IMG/VR virus record: IMGVR_UViG_3300050821_010764
Span: 62,001-126,000 of that record
Length of the DNA stretch: 64,000 bases
Reading direction: 5' to 3' (one strand)
Source of the DNA: a virus
Shown here: piece by piece, positions 42,869 through 50,950 of the stretch
Layout: every line of letters starts with the position of its first letter
Position numbering within the stretch: position 1 is the stretch's first letter
Notes under the pieces: generated by a model
The model's input: only the letters and a program-made list of their open reading frames with translations
Told to the model about the DNA's origin: nothing
Databases searched by the model: none
Program-made: the position numbers and the translations under genes

Positions 42869-43777
42869 ATGACAGTTACAGCAGTTACCATTCCAACTCC
42901 ACCAAATAGCAATCTAGATCGTGCTATGTTCGTATGGATACCACAGGTGGGTGGAGCAAGTGATCCATTAAGTTCCGACACCAATATGCAGAATCTGCTA
43001 AACTGGTGTACTAACAACGGAATCAACGTACTTTTCTTGGATATCTGGGTTTACTTGGGTGGTGGAAATTTCTCTACTACACACGCACAAACTTTCCAGA
43101 AATTTATTCATTTTGCTCACGCTTCAGGCATTCGTGTTCTAGCACTTGGCGGAAATACTGATTGGGGACACAATCAACAATGGGTTATGGCAAATGTTGT
43201 TAAGAACATTGCCCAATATCAAGCTTACTGCGCAAATAACTCAACTAACACCGAGGGTGGTTTTGATGGTGTTATTCTAGATGCAGAATACTGGACCGTT
43301 AACGGTTACACCTCTACTGAACCAACGGGTATGTGTGATCTTATGAAGGCTATGCGTTCTGTTCTACAACTACCAGTTGGATTCGCTCCAACTCAGTGGT
43401 TGACTGACCCACTTAGTGCGGCATTGTCTTTCACTTATGACGGTTACACTGGTCTAGAGGGATATCATTTGATGAGACACGCAGATTTCTGTGTCATTCA
43501 AGCTTACTCTAACAGTGCTACCACTCAAACTAGCATGTTGCAAAACTGGTTTAACTACGCAAGCCAATCCGGATTCAATCTTGGATTGTACTGTGCCTCT
43601 TTGACTGATACCGGACAAGGAAGCGCTTCTTACTGGACTGGTTCTGCTGGCGCAAAAGCAACTATGGAGACCGCTCACACCACTATCTCTGGTAATTTTA
43701 CTGCTTCGCCTAATACTAATGCAAGTTTTAGAGGTCAAGCTATTGAACAGTATTCTTCTTACAAAAACATGACCTAA
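42869..43777 (+). CDS. GH18-like TIM-barrel protein, candidate depolymerase
   Basis: Start behind AAGGGG. Alternating strands and helices fit a TIM barrel (INVLFLDIWVYLGGG, ASGIRVLALGGNTDWG, LPVGFAPTQWLTD, HADFCVIQAYSNSAT). At residues 132-142 FDGVILDAEYW resembles the GH18 motif DxxDxDxE: D133, D138 and E140 are present, the second Asp is Ile. In GH18 enzymes the Glu is the catalytic acid in hydrolysis of N-acetylglucosamine polymers. The protein could depolymerise a surface glycan or bind it if inactive. No signal peptide. A terminator follows. Confidence 0.6.
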   Translation: MTVTAVTIPTPPNSNLDRAMFVWIPQVGGASDPLSSDTNMQNLLNWCTNNGINVLFLDIWVYLGGGNFSTTHAQTFQKFIHFAHASGIRVLALGGNTDWGHNQQWVMANVVKNIAQYQAYCANNSTNTEGGFDGVILDAEYWTVNGYTSTEPTGMCDLMKAMRSVLQLPVGFAPTQWLTDPLSAALSFTYDGYTGLEGYHLMRHADFCVIQAYSNSATTQTSMLQNWFNYASQSGFNLGLYCASLTDTGQGSASYWTGSAGAKATMETAHTTISGNFTASPNTNASFRGQAIEQYSSYKNMT

Positions 43778-43800
43778 TATTTGCTTAATTAGGTAATTAG

Positions 43801-43836
43801 CGCCTGGCAACGAAAGTTGCTGGGCGTTTCTGTTTT
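43801..43836 (+). terminator. Rho-independent terminator after GH18-like gene
   Basis: An 11-base-pair stem (CGCCTGGCAAC with GTTGCTGGGCG, including two G-U pairs) with a GAAA loop is followed by TTTCTGTTTT. It separates the appendage array from the patatin gene. Confidence 0.85.
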
Positions 43837-43887
43837 CAACCTACTAAATTGATATATGATTAAGGGACATTGTGCAAGTGAGGTTAA

Positions 43888-44748
43888 ATGCGAGCTTTGG
43901 TCTTGTCCGGTGGTGGCAGCAAAGGAGCTTATCAGGCAGGTGCACTCAAATATATTTTGGGTGAGCTGAGTGTTGCCTACGATGTCTTCTGTGGTGTCTC
44001 TGTAGGAGCCATTAATTGTTCTTTTCTATCTATGTTTCATAGTGGTCAAGAGGTTGAATCTGCTAATCTTCTTGCGGAGTTATGGTCTAAACTGGATAAT
44101 TCTAAAATTTACAAGCGTTGGTTTCCATTTGGACGCTGGCATGCTCTCTGGAATAAGAGTTTTTTCGATAGTTCACCATTACACACTATGCTGAAAGGCT
44201 ATTTAGACCTAGATAAAATTAGAGCAAGTGGTAAAAAAGTTAATGTAGGAACCGTTTCTTTAAGTTCAGGTAAGTATACCATCTTCGATCAGTCTTCTGA
44301 CCATTTTATTGAAGCAGTTATTGCTTCGGCATCCTTTCCTGGTATGCTGACACCGGTTAAATTTTTAGGACAGTTGTGGACTGATGGTGGAGTCAAGGAA
44401 ATATCGCCCATTAAAAAGGCAATGGAAATGGGAGCCGATGAAATCGACGTTATTATTACATCTCCTCAGACCAGGGTGAAACATTTCATCGAGAATCCGA
44501 CTACTGTAGATATTTTGAAGCGCTCTATTGACCTATCTACTGATAAAATCATGGCAAATGACATTGAGAAGATTCAAATGCACAATACTTTAGCGCAAGC
44601 AGGGCTGGCGGATTATAAGTACGTAAAACTTAACATTTTACGTCCAGATTACAATCTAATTGAGGATTTGCTAGATTTTAGACCGGAAAAAATCAAAGAG
44701 ATGATGGAAAAGGGCTATAAGGACGCTAAATACAAATACACAATGTAA
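43888..44748 (+). CDS. Patatin-like phospholipase
   Basis: Shows all patatin signatures: the glycine-rich oxyanion loop GGGSKGAYQAG (residues 8-18), the nucleophile elbow GVSVGA with S38, and the aspartate of the catalytic dyad in DGG (D166). The arrangement and 286-residue length fit bacterial patatin-like lipases, which cleave acyl esters of phospholipids. No signal peptide, so it acts in the cytoplasm, at the inner membrane, or as a packaged protein. A terminator upstream and small virion-type genes downstream give no clear partner. Roles could include lysis, membrane remodelling or acting like abortive or anti-phage patatins. Confidence 0.9.
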   Translation: MRALVLSGGGSKGAYQAGALKYILGELSVAYDVFCGVSVGAINCSFLSMFHSGQEVESANLLAELWSKLDNSKIYKRWFPFGRWHALWNKSFFDSSPLHTMLKGYLDLDKIRASGKKVNVGTVSLSSGKYTIFDQSSDHFIEAVIASASFPGMLTPVKFLGQLWTDGGVKEISPIKKAMEMGADEIDVIITSPQTRVKHFIENPTTVDILKRSIDLSTDKIMANDIEKIQMHNTLAQAGLADYKYVKLNILRPDYNLIEDLLDFRPEKIKEMMEKGYKDAKYKYTM

Positions 44749-44778
44749 TAATTCCATATAGTAACAGGAGAATACTCG

Positions 44779-45096
44779 ATGCCTAACTTTGCCGACCCAC
44801 TAGCGCCCATTGACTACGGTTATGACTTCAATTTCTTTAAGAAATACACCTCTTCAGGTGGGTCATACTCAACTGACGCCAATGTGTTAATCAACATGAA
44901 AGCTCCAACCTATACGGTGACTTTTCAATTAGAATCGGGCGGACCAGTTACTTATTCTTTCAATGGTTTGACTGATCATGGTGATATGACTCTAACTTTG
45001 CCAAGTCAGAACCTTATTTTTGAGAATAGGGTAATTTCTAAGATTTGGTTCAAAGGTTCTGGTGTAGTTCGTATCGAGGCATGGGCAATTAGATAA
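44779..45096 (+). CDS. Small virion-type protein, 105 aa
   Basis: ATG 44779 behind ACAGGAGA. Mainly beta (PTYTVTFQLESGGPVTYSFN; VRIEAWAIR) with an aromatic N-terminus (DYGYDFNFFKKYTSSGG). No cysteine, membrane segment or catalytic motif. It precedes two more small virion-type genes with tight spacing. Appendage or baseplate accessory is likely; family unknown. Confidence 0.68.
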   Translation: MPNFADPLAPIDYGYDFNFFKKYTSSGGSYSTDANVLINMKAPTYTVTFQLESGGPVTYSFNGLTDHGDMTLTLPSQNLIFENRVISKIWFKGSGVVRIEAWAIR

Positions 45097-45105
45097 GGGG
45101 CAATA

Positions 45106-45462
45106 ATGTCAACAGTATTGTCGCATCAGCCCGGTCAAACGGCAACCATCGTTCAACAAATTCTTAATCTAGATGGTTACAGAGCCGATGGTTATTCTTT
45201 TAGTGGCATTGGTGCACCCATCATAGCTAGAATCATCTATCCCAATTTTATGTTGGCACCTAACTTCCCTCTTATTATGACTAAGTTAGATACCGGCTTG
45301 TATAGTCATTCATTTACATTGCCTAGTGGAGCGGCAGCGGTTGGACTCTACATAGTAGATATTTATTGGTATCATCCTAATACATTAAGTTTGCAACAAG
45401 AGATTGTTCAAATAAATGTAACGGCTCCATTTGGATTATATAGCATTACGGCAGGACCATAA
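45106..45462 (+). CDS. Small beta-rich protein, 118 aa
   Basis: ATG 45106 behind AAGGGG. It reads like an immunoglobulin-like or fibronectin-like beta fold: GQTATIVQQILNLDGYRADG, then PIIARIIYPNF, GLYSHSFTLPSGAAAV, GLYIVDIYWYHP and QEIVQINVTAPFG. The same pattern (a value-for-property domain followed by YIVDIYW) appears in the 48863 protein N-terminus (GVGKYSFIYTIP). Stop overlaps the next start (TAATG). A baseplate or fibre-associated adaptor is plausible. Confidence 0.65.
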   Translation: MSTVLSHQPGQTATIVQQILNLDGYRADGYSFSGIGAPIIARIIYPNFMLAPNFPLIMTKLDTGLYSHSFTLPSGAAAVGLYIVDIYWYHPNTLSLQQEIVQINVTAPFGLYSITAGP

Positions 45463-46904
45463 TGGCTCAAATTCTTCCACCACTCAATCTTGTTCCTAAT
45501 GCCCCAGGGACTCCTGTAGAAGGTCCAACCGGACCTCAGGGACCTGCTGGTCCGCCTGGCGCTCAAGGTCCAGCTGGACCTCCTGGTAGTGGGGGAAACG
45601 GTGGTGTCTTTGTCTATCGAGATTCAGAACCATCTCCATCAGGCAATGTGTTTGCTACTTGGGCAGGAGCTTATGCAGCCGCTCATGCTACAAAACAACC
45701 AGCTACAATCATCATCGATCAATCATTACATGCGTGCGCTATTCCAACTAATGCTGGCAATTTTGATCTCAGTATAATCTCTCTAGCAGCGATTAGTATT
45801 GACAATGGATCTACTCTAAACATCAATGATGGTGTAACATGGAATCAAGGAGTGCTAAAAATTAGTAATGGATTACAAGTCGTTACTCTATTTTCTTCTC
45901 CAACCACTGCACTTATAACACCAGTCAATGGTGTAAATATAATTCTTGAAAACGGTGGATCTCTTTTTGTTGGAAATATGGGACGCATTGTTGATACTGA
46001 TGTTAATGATGCCGGAGTTAATCTTTATGTCGGAAATAATTGCCAAGTAAGGGGACTTGGTGCCAATGGACAAGTCTTATGGGCTAATGGTAATGGTGGT
46101 GACATAGAAATCACTATTGTTGGAACAGAGGGCGTTAACATTGGCAATGATACGGTAGGCGGAACGTCTCGTGCTACCTTGAACATCAATGTTGAAAGTC
46201 TTTCTAGTGGAAATGTCAGTAATAATGTATTTCCTGGTTCTGATACTAACAATCCAGCAGTTTGGCCATTTTATACGGGAAATACTCCTAGATATAATTA
46301 TTACCAATCTACACAGAACTCTTTGCCATTTGTAAGCGGTTCAATCGCAGGACCACCAACTAATCCTTTTGTTCAACTTGGAACTATGCGTTATGATTCT
46401 GGACAAACTCAACCATTCTGGTGGAATGGAACTACATGGTCTACGGTCGCATATGAACCCGACTATCTGATGGCAACTTTAGCTGCTCCACAGACTACAG
46501 GTCTTACCACGGGTGGGCACGTCAATTTTGATACTGTTCTAGCTAATCGAACCAACCAAGCAGGATACTCTTCTAATGGCAGGCTCTTCATTAACTATTT
46601 TGCCGGGTTCACTACCACAATTAAAGTTATTGGAAATCCTGGCTACTGTGATGGAACTATTTTTTATCAGTGGTGGGACCTAACTAATAATGTGGGCATC
46701 GGCAATGTGGCAAGTAATCTTGTCAATGGTGGCATTTGTCCTGATGTGGTAGCTATTTTGCCCAACACTTATAGTAATGTCAGTATTTTTCTTGAATTAC
46801 GACTGAGATTCGTTAGCTCAGCTACCACCATTGGCGCAACCGGACCCGCTGGAACCGTAATTCTACCTTGGGTTACGCTTGAAGCCATTGGAACCTTCCA
46901 ATAA
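45462..46904 (+). CDS. Collagen-like tail fibre, 480 aa
   Basis: The N-terminus carries about eight Gly-X-Y triplets (residues 21-45: GPTGPQGPAGPPGAQGP, AGPPGSG), expected to form a short triple helix and so a trimer. After that a beta-rich region is typical of beta-helical fibres (IVDTDVNDAGVNLYVGNN, NGNGGDIEITIVG), and the C-terminal domain has IGATGPAGTVILPWVTLEAI. Phage fibres commonly use collagen repeats as stiff trimerising linkers. No depolymerase active-site motif is recognisable. Confidence 0.8.
   Translation: MAQILPPLNLVPNAPGTPVEGPTGPQGPAGPPGAQGPAGPPGSGGNGGVFVYRDSEPSPSGNVFATWAGAYAAAHATKQPATIIIDQSLHACAIPTNAGNFDLSIISLAAISIDNGSTLNINDGVTWNQGVLKISNGLQVVTLFSSPTTALITPVNGVNIILENGGSLFVGNMGRIVDTDVNDAGVNLYVGNNCQVRGLGANGQVLWANGNGGDIEITIVGTEGVNIGNDTVGGTSRATLNINVESLSSGNVSNNVFPGSDTNNPAVWPFYTGNTPRYNYYQSTQNSLPFVSGSIAGPPTNPFVQLGTMRYDSGQTQPFWWNGTTWSTVAYEPDYLMATLAAPQTTGLTTGGHVNFDTVLANRTNQAGYSSNGRLFINYFAGFTTTIKVIGNPGYCDGTIFYQWWDLTNNVGIGNVASNLVNGGICPDVVAILPNTYSNVSIFLELRLRFVSSATTIGATGPAGTVILPWVTLEAIGTFQ
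45522..45596 (+). repeat. Collagen-like Gly-X-Y repeats
   Basis: In-frame GGT/GGA-CCN-NNN triplets encode about eight consecutive Gly-X-Y units. Confidence 0.85.
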
Positions 46905-46921
46905 TCTGATATAGTGAGAGC

Positions 46922-47251
46922 ATGAGAAAGAGTAAGCTAATCAAGAACAAATGCGAGATTGAGTCGTGCACCGTCACTGACCCTCAGCTACTAGAATTGC
47001 ATCATATTGTAGAAAGAACCGAAGTCAATACCACTAATAATACTTTTAATTTAGCTATTTTATGTGGTAATTGTCACGCATTAACCCATACAGGAAGATT
47101 GAAGATTATTGGAGTTTATCCATCAACTCAATTACCTAATGGAAGAACCATAATCTACGAATTAGATGGCAAAAGAAATATTGAAGGTATTGATAAGCCC
47201 TATGTTGAGTTTAAGAATAAGTCGTTTAAGTTGTTTGGAGAAAGTAAATGA
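46922..47251 (+). CDS. HNH endonuclease-like protein
   Basis: Small protein with an HNH layout: CEIESC zinc pair, LHHIVER (His pair as in the first HNH His), N in TFNLAILCGNC and HALTH for the last His, plus a second CxxC (CGNC). Such nucleases nick or cut DNA and in phages act as free-standing homing endonucleases or packaging accessories. ATG 46922 follows GTGAGAG. The stop overlaps the next start by ATGA. At 109 residues it is a minimal nuclease. Confidence 0.85.
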   Translation: MRKSKLIKNKCEIESCTVTDPQLLELHHIVERTEVNTTNNTFNLAILCGNCHALTHTGRLKIIGVYPSTQLPNGRTIIYELDGKRNIEGIDKPYVEFKNKSFKLFGESK

Positions 47252-47571
47252 GTAAAAATATTGATAAGTCTTTCCTGCGAGATGTTGGTGGTTCTGTTGA
47301 AAAGATTGATGCCTCTGATCCAAATAATTTAAGTAACAAGGTGCTACAAGAACGAGAAACTCGTAGCAGATTGCTTACACATGCTCGTCAATTGGGGTGT
47401 GAAAGAGAAATGTTATTGCTCTTTGCAAAATATGATAAGTTGTTACGCAATTGTACCAATGAAAAAGAGAGATCGGATATGGCTAAACTAGGAGCCGTAG
47501 ATATGTATAGGCTACTAGGTGGTGGCGGCGAGTTGTACGTTGATGGACAACTTGTTTGTAAAGAAAGCTAA
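47248..47571 (+). CDS. Hypothetical helical protein, 107 aa
   Basis: ATG in an ATGA overlap with the HNH gene. Helical and charged, with two Cys (QLGCEREMLLLFAKYDKLLR, NCTNEKERSDMAKLG) and a short beta hairpin at the C-terminus (GGGGELYVDGQLVCKES). No family recognised. It is translationally coupled to the HNH gene and just ahead of the cold-shock gene, forming a three-gene accessory unit. Confidence 0.68.
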   Translation: MSKNIDKSFLRDVGGSVEKIDASDPNNLSNKVLQERETRSRLLTHARQLGCEREMLLLFAKYDKLLRNCTNEKERSDMAKLGAVDMYRLLGGGGELYVDGQLVCKES

Positions 47572-47580
47572 GGAAATACA

Positions 47581-47817
47581 ATGAGTGCTAATGAAAAGTT
47601 TGTTGGTGAAGTGCTATGGTTCGACCCGAAGAGGGGTTTCGGATTTATTGGATGGGAGAAGGATGGAGTCAAGCAAAAAGATTTGTTTGTCCACTTCTCG
47701 GATATCTCTTGTGAAGGATTCAAAACCCTCTACAAGGCTCAAAAGGTGTCCTTCGGTCTTGGCGTTAATGTGCGCGGAGATCCAAAGGCAACCGAAGTCG
47801 AAATCCTGAAGAATTAA
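47581..47817 (+). CDS. Cold-shock-domain protein, 78 aa
   Basis: Single OB-fold cold-shock domain: GEVLWFDPKRGFGFI (RNP1-like), a short insert WEKDGVKQ, DLFVHF (RNP2-like), FKTLYKAQKVSFGL and KATEVEI. Such proteins bind single-stranded RNA or DNA. Bacterial CspA-like proteins are about 70 residues; the extra residues are the insertion after RGFGFI. ATG 47581 behind AAGGA. It could melt phage mRNA or protect single-stranded DNA. It ends one base before a minus-strand gene. Confidence 0.92.
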   Translation: MSANEKFVGEVLWFDPKRGFGFIGWEKDGVKQKDLFVHFSDISCEGFKTLYKAQKVSFGLGVNVRGDPKATEVEILKN

Positions 47818-48210
47818 TTACTTCTTGACGATGAAAATTTGAATGATTTGGATTATTAGTGATAATAGTCCGGTTAAGAATAAGACTTGAATCTTGAAGA
47901 TGTCTCTATTGGTTTCTTCTGATTGTTTAATCAGTTTGTCCATTTTAAGATCGTGTTCTATTTGAGTTTTGCGAATATCAGCAACTGATGCTGTAATTTC
48001 TTTATTCTTTTCGTGTAAAGTTTTCTTAACTTCAATGGCGGTTTCGTTAACTTCCATTTGAGTTTTACGAATATCAGTTAATACTTCAATAATTTCTTCA
48101 TTCTGTTCAACAACAGATGTTTCAATCTCAATAGCTTTTTTATTGACTTCTAGAATTAATTCCAGGTCGTGTTTTTTGATATTTTCGTTGGGATTTATCT
48201 TGTCGACCAT
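47818..48210 (-). CDS. Coiled-coil protein with C-terminal membrane anchor, 130 aa
   Basis: Long Glu/Lys/Ile-rich coiled coil (about residues 15-105, containing the near repeats VLTDIRKTQMEV and SVADIRKTQIEH), ending in one hydrophobic segment (IQVLFLTGLLSLIIQIIQIF, about 107-126) and KK. This tail-anchor plan, with the N-terminus outside the bilayer, fits a membrane-tethered protein; superinfection-exclusion, spanin or holin-antagonist roles are possible, none supported directly. It is the last gene of a minus-strand unit and its stop abuts the cold-shock gene stop. Confidence 0.75.
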   Translation of the reverse strand: MVDKINPNENIKKHDLELILEVNKKAIEIETSVVEQNEEIIEVLTDIRKTQMEVNETAIEVKKTLHEKNKEITASVADIRKTQIEHDLKMDKLIKQSEETNRDIFKIQVLFLTGLLSLIIQIIQIFIVKK

Positions 48211-48224
48211 GGTTCCTCATCTGG

Positions 48225-48398
48225 TTATTTCTTTTCGTTCTTCTTTTCTTTCCTGACTTTAATTTTGGTGATAACTTTATCACATTTTTCATTTAACTTT
48301 TCATAATCTTCCAATATTTCTGATTCCACATTCTCTGTTTGTGATGGGATACTAGAAATAACCATTTCAATAGCTGTGCTTAATTGTTTACGTTGCAT
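48225..48398 (-). CDS. Small basic protein, 57 aa
   Basis: ATG at 48398-48396, stop TAA at 48227-48225, preceded on the minus strand by AAGGTG. Sequence begins MQRKQLSTAIEMVISSIPSQ and ends in a Lys/Glu tail (ITKIKVRKEKKNEKK). It fills the gap between two minus-strand genes. Function unknown; a helical adaptor is possible. Confidence 0.6.
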   Translation of the reverse strand: MQRKQLSTAIEMVISSIPSQTENVESEILEDYEKLNEKCDKVITKIKVRKEKKNEKK

Positions 48399-48400
48399 GA

Positions 48401-48793
48401 TTACACCTTTGGAGGAAGTGGTTTCGTGTCTAAAACCACAATATCAGCATTTTCTTTGGCGAAATCCTCATCTGATAGATTCAGTTCGTCATAATACTCT
48501 TCTTTAATGCTGAAGGTTGATCTTTCTCTAGTTGGAATGAACGTCTCCCTATCAAAAGGAATATTCATTTTGGTAACTATGGGTGCCATTTGACGCACTG
48601 TAAGTGCGTTTCTTTTGCTAAAAATGGAGCCGGAGGTTTTGGACTTCTCTAACTGTTCCAATGTATAGTCGTAGTGTCTTTTATCCAATAAATTGATAGA
48701 CGAAAGGGCTTTAACTGTCAGATTCAAATCTGCCAGACTAACATTTCGTTTAGAAAAATTGGTAAGCCAAAAGGCAGGTGGTTCTGGTTTCAT
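48401..48793 (-). CDS. Conserved phage protein, 130 aa
   Basis: First gene of the minus-strand trio. The N-terminus PPAFWLTNFSKRNVSLADLNLTVKALSSINLL and the RHYDYTLEQLEKSKTSGSI region have a pattern I think recurs in large phages (from memory only). It is not a known enzyme. The C-terminal 50 residues are acidic (EEYYDELNLSDEDFAKENAD). A minor virion or regulatory role is possible. A candidate promoter region lies between it and the divergent 48863 gene. Confidence 0.65.
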   Translation of the reverse strand: MKPEPPAFWLTNFSKRNVSLADLNLTVKALSSINLLDKRHYDYTLEQLEKSKTSGSIFSKRNALTVRQMAPIVTKMNIPFDRETFIPTRERSTFSIKEEYYDELNLSDEDFAKENADIVVLDTKPLPPKV

Positions 48794-48862
48794 GTAAGTA
48801 CACTATAATGTGAGCATATTCATAAATTGCCACTAATAATGTAGTATAGAAAGAGGAGAATC

Positions 48863-49762
48863 ATGACAATTAAAGCGCGAGGCGAATTAATCGATGTCAC
48901 CGATCAGGTTAATTTAACTGTACAATTTAGAGATACCTCAGGGAACCCGGTGGATACCGACTCCTTCCCTACAATTTCTATTATTCAACCAAGCGGCTTG
49001 GTTGCCTTAGCTCCCACCTCGGCAGGAGTAGCTCGCATCGGCGTTGGCAAATACTCTTTCATTTACACAATTCCTATCAATGGTCCTTATGGCGTTTTCA
49101 ATGATGTCTGGGTTGGATTCATCAATGGATATCGAGTAGAAACCAATTTTGAGTTTATTGTTCTCCATACTCAGACTCCAGGCATCAACACAGACGGATA
49201 CGTTCATCTTGGAGATGATCCAGGTTTTGATTACTCCCAAGCCGCCATCAAGAATATCAATAAGCTATTGAAATCTTTGAAAGCCAGATTGAATAGCTCC
49301 GGTAAAGCTAAATCTACTGACGGATACGGCAATGTTATCTATGTCGACTGCGATATTTTCTCTGTCGACATGCTAGTTACCTTTTTAGCAACTGCTTTGT
49401 GGGATTTTAACCAAGTTCCCTTTTTTACTTTCTTCCAGTTCGATGACGATAGTTTCGTAGAACAATTCGGAGAAATTCTGGTCGAAGGCGCCACATTATA
49501 TGCTTTAGCATCTAAAGCATTGATTGAGCGTGGTCGTGAGTTTCAGGTTACTGATAATGGATTGAATTTCAATCCACCAACCGTCAGCGAATTGATGAAC
49601 ACTCAATATAGCACATTACTTTCTCATTATTGGGAGAAGTTAAAGTTCATCAAGGCAAGCTTGCGTCCAGCTCCAAGAGGCTTGGGTGTCTTCAGCATGA
49701 ACTCCGCTATCAACCCGGCTTTTGCTCGATTGAGACATCTTCGTGCAAGACGTCTTATTTAA
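48863..49762 (+). CDS. Virion protein, beta N-domain and helical C-domain, 299 aa
   Basis: ATG 48863 behind GAGGAGA. The N-terminal ~100 residues form an Ig-like beta domain (QVNLTVQFRDTSGNPVDTDS, GVGKYSFIYTIPINGPYGVF, FIVLHTQTPG). The C-terminal part is helical (KNINKLLKSLKARLNSSG; VDMLVTFLATALWDFNQVPF; EILVEGATLYALASKALIER), ending in a basic tail. I believe similar proteins occur in structural clusters of large phages as tail or baseplate components. Its stop overlaps the minus-strand methyltransferase by 8 bases. Confidence 0.68.
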   Translation: MTIKARGELIDVTDQVNLTVQFRDTSGNPVDTDSFPTISIIQPSGLVALAPTSAGVARIGVGKYSFIYTIPINGPYGVFNDVWVGFINGYRVETNFEFIVLHTQTPGINTDGYVHLGDDPGFDYSQAAIKNINKLLKSLKARLNSSGKAKSTDGYGNVIYVDCDIFSVDMLVTFLATALWDFNQVPFFTFFQFDDDSFVEQFGEILVEGATLYALASKALIERGREFQVTDNGLNFNPPTVSELMNTQYSTLLSHYWEKLKFIKASLRPAPRGLGVFSMNSAINPAFARLRHLRARRLI

Positions 49763-50336
49763 TTTTCTCAATCGTTACTTGCGATTGTTTATCTAGTAGT
49801 TTATACTTTCCTTGGAAGACTGACAAGAAAGCATCAATAGCTAGTTTAGGTCTATCCAGTAGTTGTGGGGCTAGGCTCCATTGATAGTCATCAAAGGTCA
49901 TGATGCCGCCCGCCCTTAGCAGTCCCCAAGATAAGACGGCATCTTCCAAGACGGCAGCAGCATTATGAGCGCCATCAATGTAGATAAAATCATAAGCTGT
50001 GGTGGGAAGCTTCCTCAAAATGTCCTGAGAATCTCCGCTCATCTTCTGTACTGCATTAGGTCTACCCAATGCAGCTATGTTATGGTCGAAGTTACTCTCC
50101 ATTAAAGATGGATCTAGTTTCAAACCTTGGGCTTGAAATGACCAATTATCAATACAGTCTATGAAACTAGTAGAATGTGTTAATACATTTTGTAATAACC
50201 AAACCGCCGCTCGCCCCTCAAAGGTTCCTATCTCTAGAAAAGTTAGATTGGGTTGATCAATAAATTTTGCTAGGTTCTTTTTCCACTGTGGAATGTGTTG
50301 CGAGAACCAATCTTGGGAAAACTTAAATTCAGGCAT
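49755..50336 (-). CDS. Class I SAM-dependent methyltransferase
   Basis: Rossmann-like methyltransferase: FLEIGTFEGRAAVWLL is motif I (SAM glycine loop), FIDCIDNW motif II, YDFIYIDGAHNAAAVLEDAV motif IV-like with acidic residues and GGIMTFDDYQW following. It resembles the Methyltransf_24 group, whose substrates include sugars and small molecules. 193 residues, complete. It overlaps by one base with the upstream 2H gene in the same minus-strand operon. It could modify a surface glycan, a nucleotide or RNA. Confidence 0.82.
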   Translation of the reverse strand: MPEFKFSQDWFSQHIPQWKKNLAKFIDQPNLTFLEIGTFEGRAAVWLLQNVLTHSTSFIDCIDNWSFQAQGLKLDPSLMESNFDHNIAALGRPNAVQKMSGDSQDILRKLPTTAYDFIYIDGAHNAAAVLEDAVLSWGLLRAGGIMTFDDYQWSLAPQLLDRPKLAIDAFLSVFQGKYKLLDKQSQVTIEKIK

Positions 50337-50950
50337 TATCTATCTATTTTTCTTCGCTCATAAGAAGGGGTCAGATATTCTTGCGGCGGATTGTTAGCTA
50401 GCTTGCAAAACATTTCAGCTTTCTGTAACAACAAAGAATGTTTTTGTCTCTCTGGACCTTTTAACGGAAAGGTAATGAAAATACGATCATCTCCATGATC
50501 TCCGCCCCATAAAACAAGCTCTTGAACAGAAAATTCTACCGGGTCAATCTTGAAATCATCTATTTCATCATCTGCATACGACAGAGTGATATGCGGTTTA
50601 TAGTCTTTGAAAGTTTTAGAGTATTCTATTTTGCAGTCATCGAACTCTTTAGCTAATTTCTCGTGTAGCTCATGTAATTCAGCTGATTTGACTCTAGCAA
50701 CGACGGCACACTTATCCTCACGTTTGGGAAAGCAAGTGACCTCATCAATTTCTGCTATAAAGGGTTTTACTTTGGAAACTACATCGTAAGTAGCTTCAAG
50801 AGCATGAGCTATTTCAGCAATAGGCCAATTTTCTTCAAAATGCAAAATAGTAATGTGCATATCGGACGGGGCAGTGTTTTTACCCGGCGTTTCAATGCCC
50901 GCTAATAAGCGTCCAGTTTCGTGAGGGATTCTAATTCCTAAAAAAGCCAT
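50336..50950 (-). CDS. 2H phosphoesterase (LigT/2',5' RNA ligase-like)
   Basis: Has the two HxT motifs of 2H phosphoesterases: MHITILHF (H32, T34) and KPHITLSY (H120, T122). The spacing (~88 residues) fits the LigT/AKAP7/Acb1 fold. These enzymes open 2',3' cyclic or hydrolyse 2'-5' phosphodiester bonds; T4 Acb1 uses the same chemistry to destroy CBASS cyclic-nucleotide signals. The C-terminus carries ~35 extra residues (LLLQKAEMFCKLANNPP). First gene of a two-gene minus-strand operon with a good promoter upstream. Confidence 0.85.
   Translation of the reverse strand: MAFLGIRIPHETGRLLAGIETPGKNTAPSDMHITILHFEENWPIAEIAHALEATYDVVSKVKPFIAEIDEVTCFPKREDKCAVVARVKSAELHELHEKLAKEFDDCKIEYSKTFKDYKPHITLSYADDEIDDFKIDPVEFSVQELVLWGGDHGDDRIFITFPLKGPERQKHSLLLQKAEMFCKLANNPPQEYLTPSYERRKIDR

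Noticed and set aside
47585-47809. Second + frame ORF (74 aa) within the cold-shock gene
   Set aside because: The other frame has clear RNP1/RNP2-like motifs and the ribosome site; this is a shadow.
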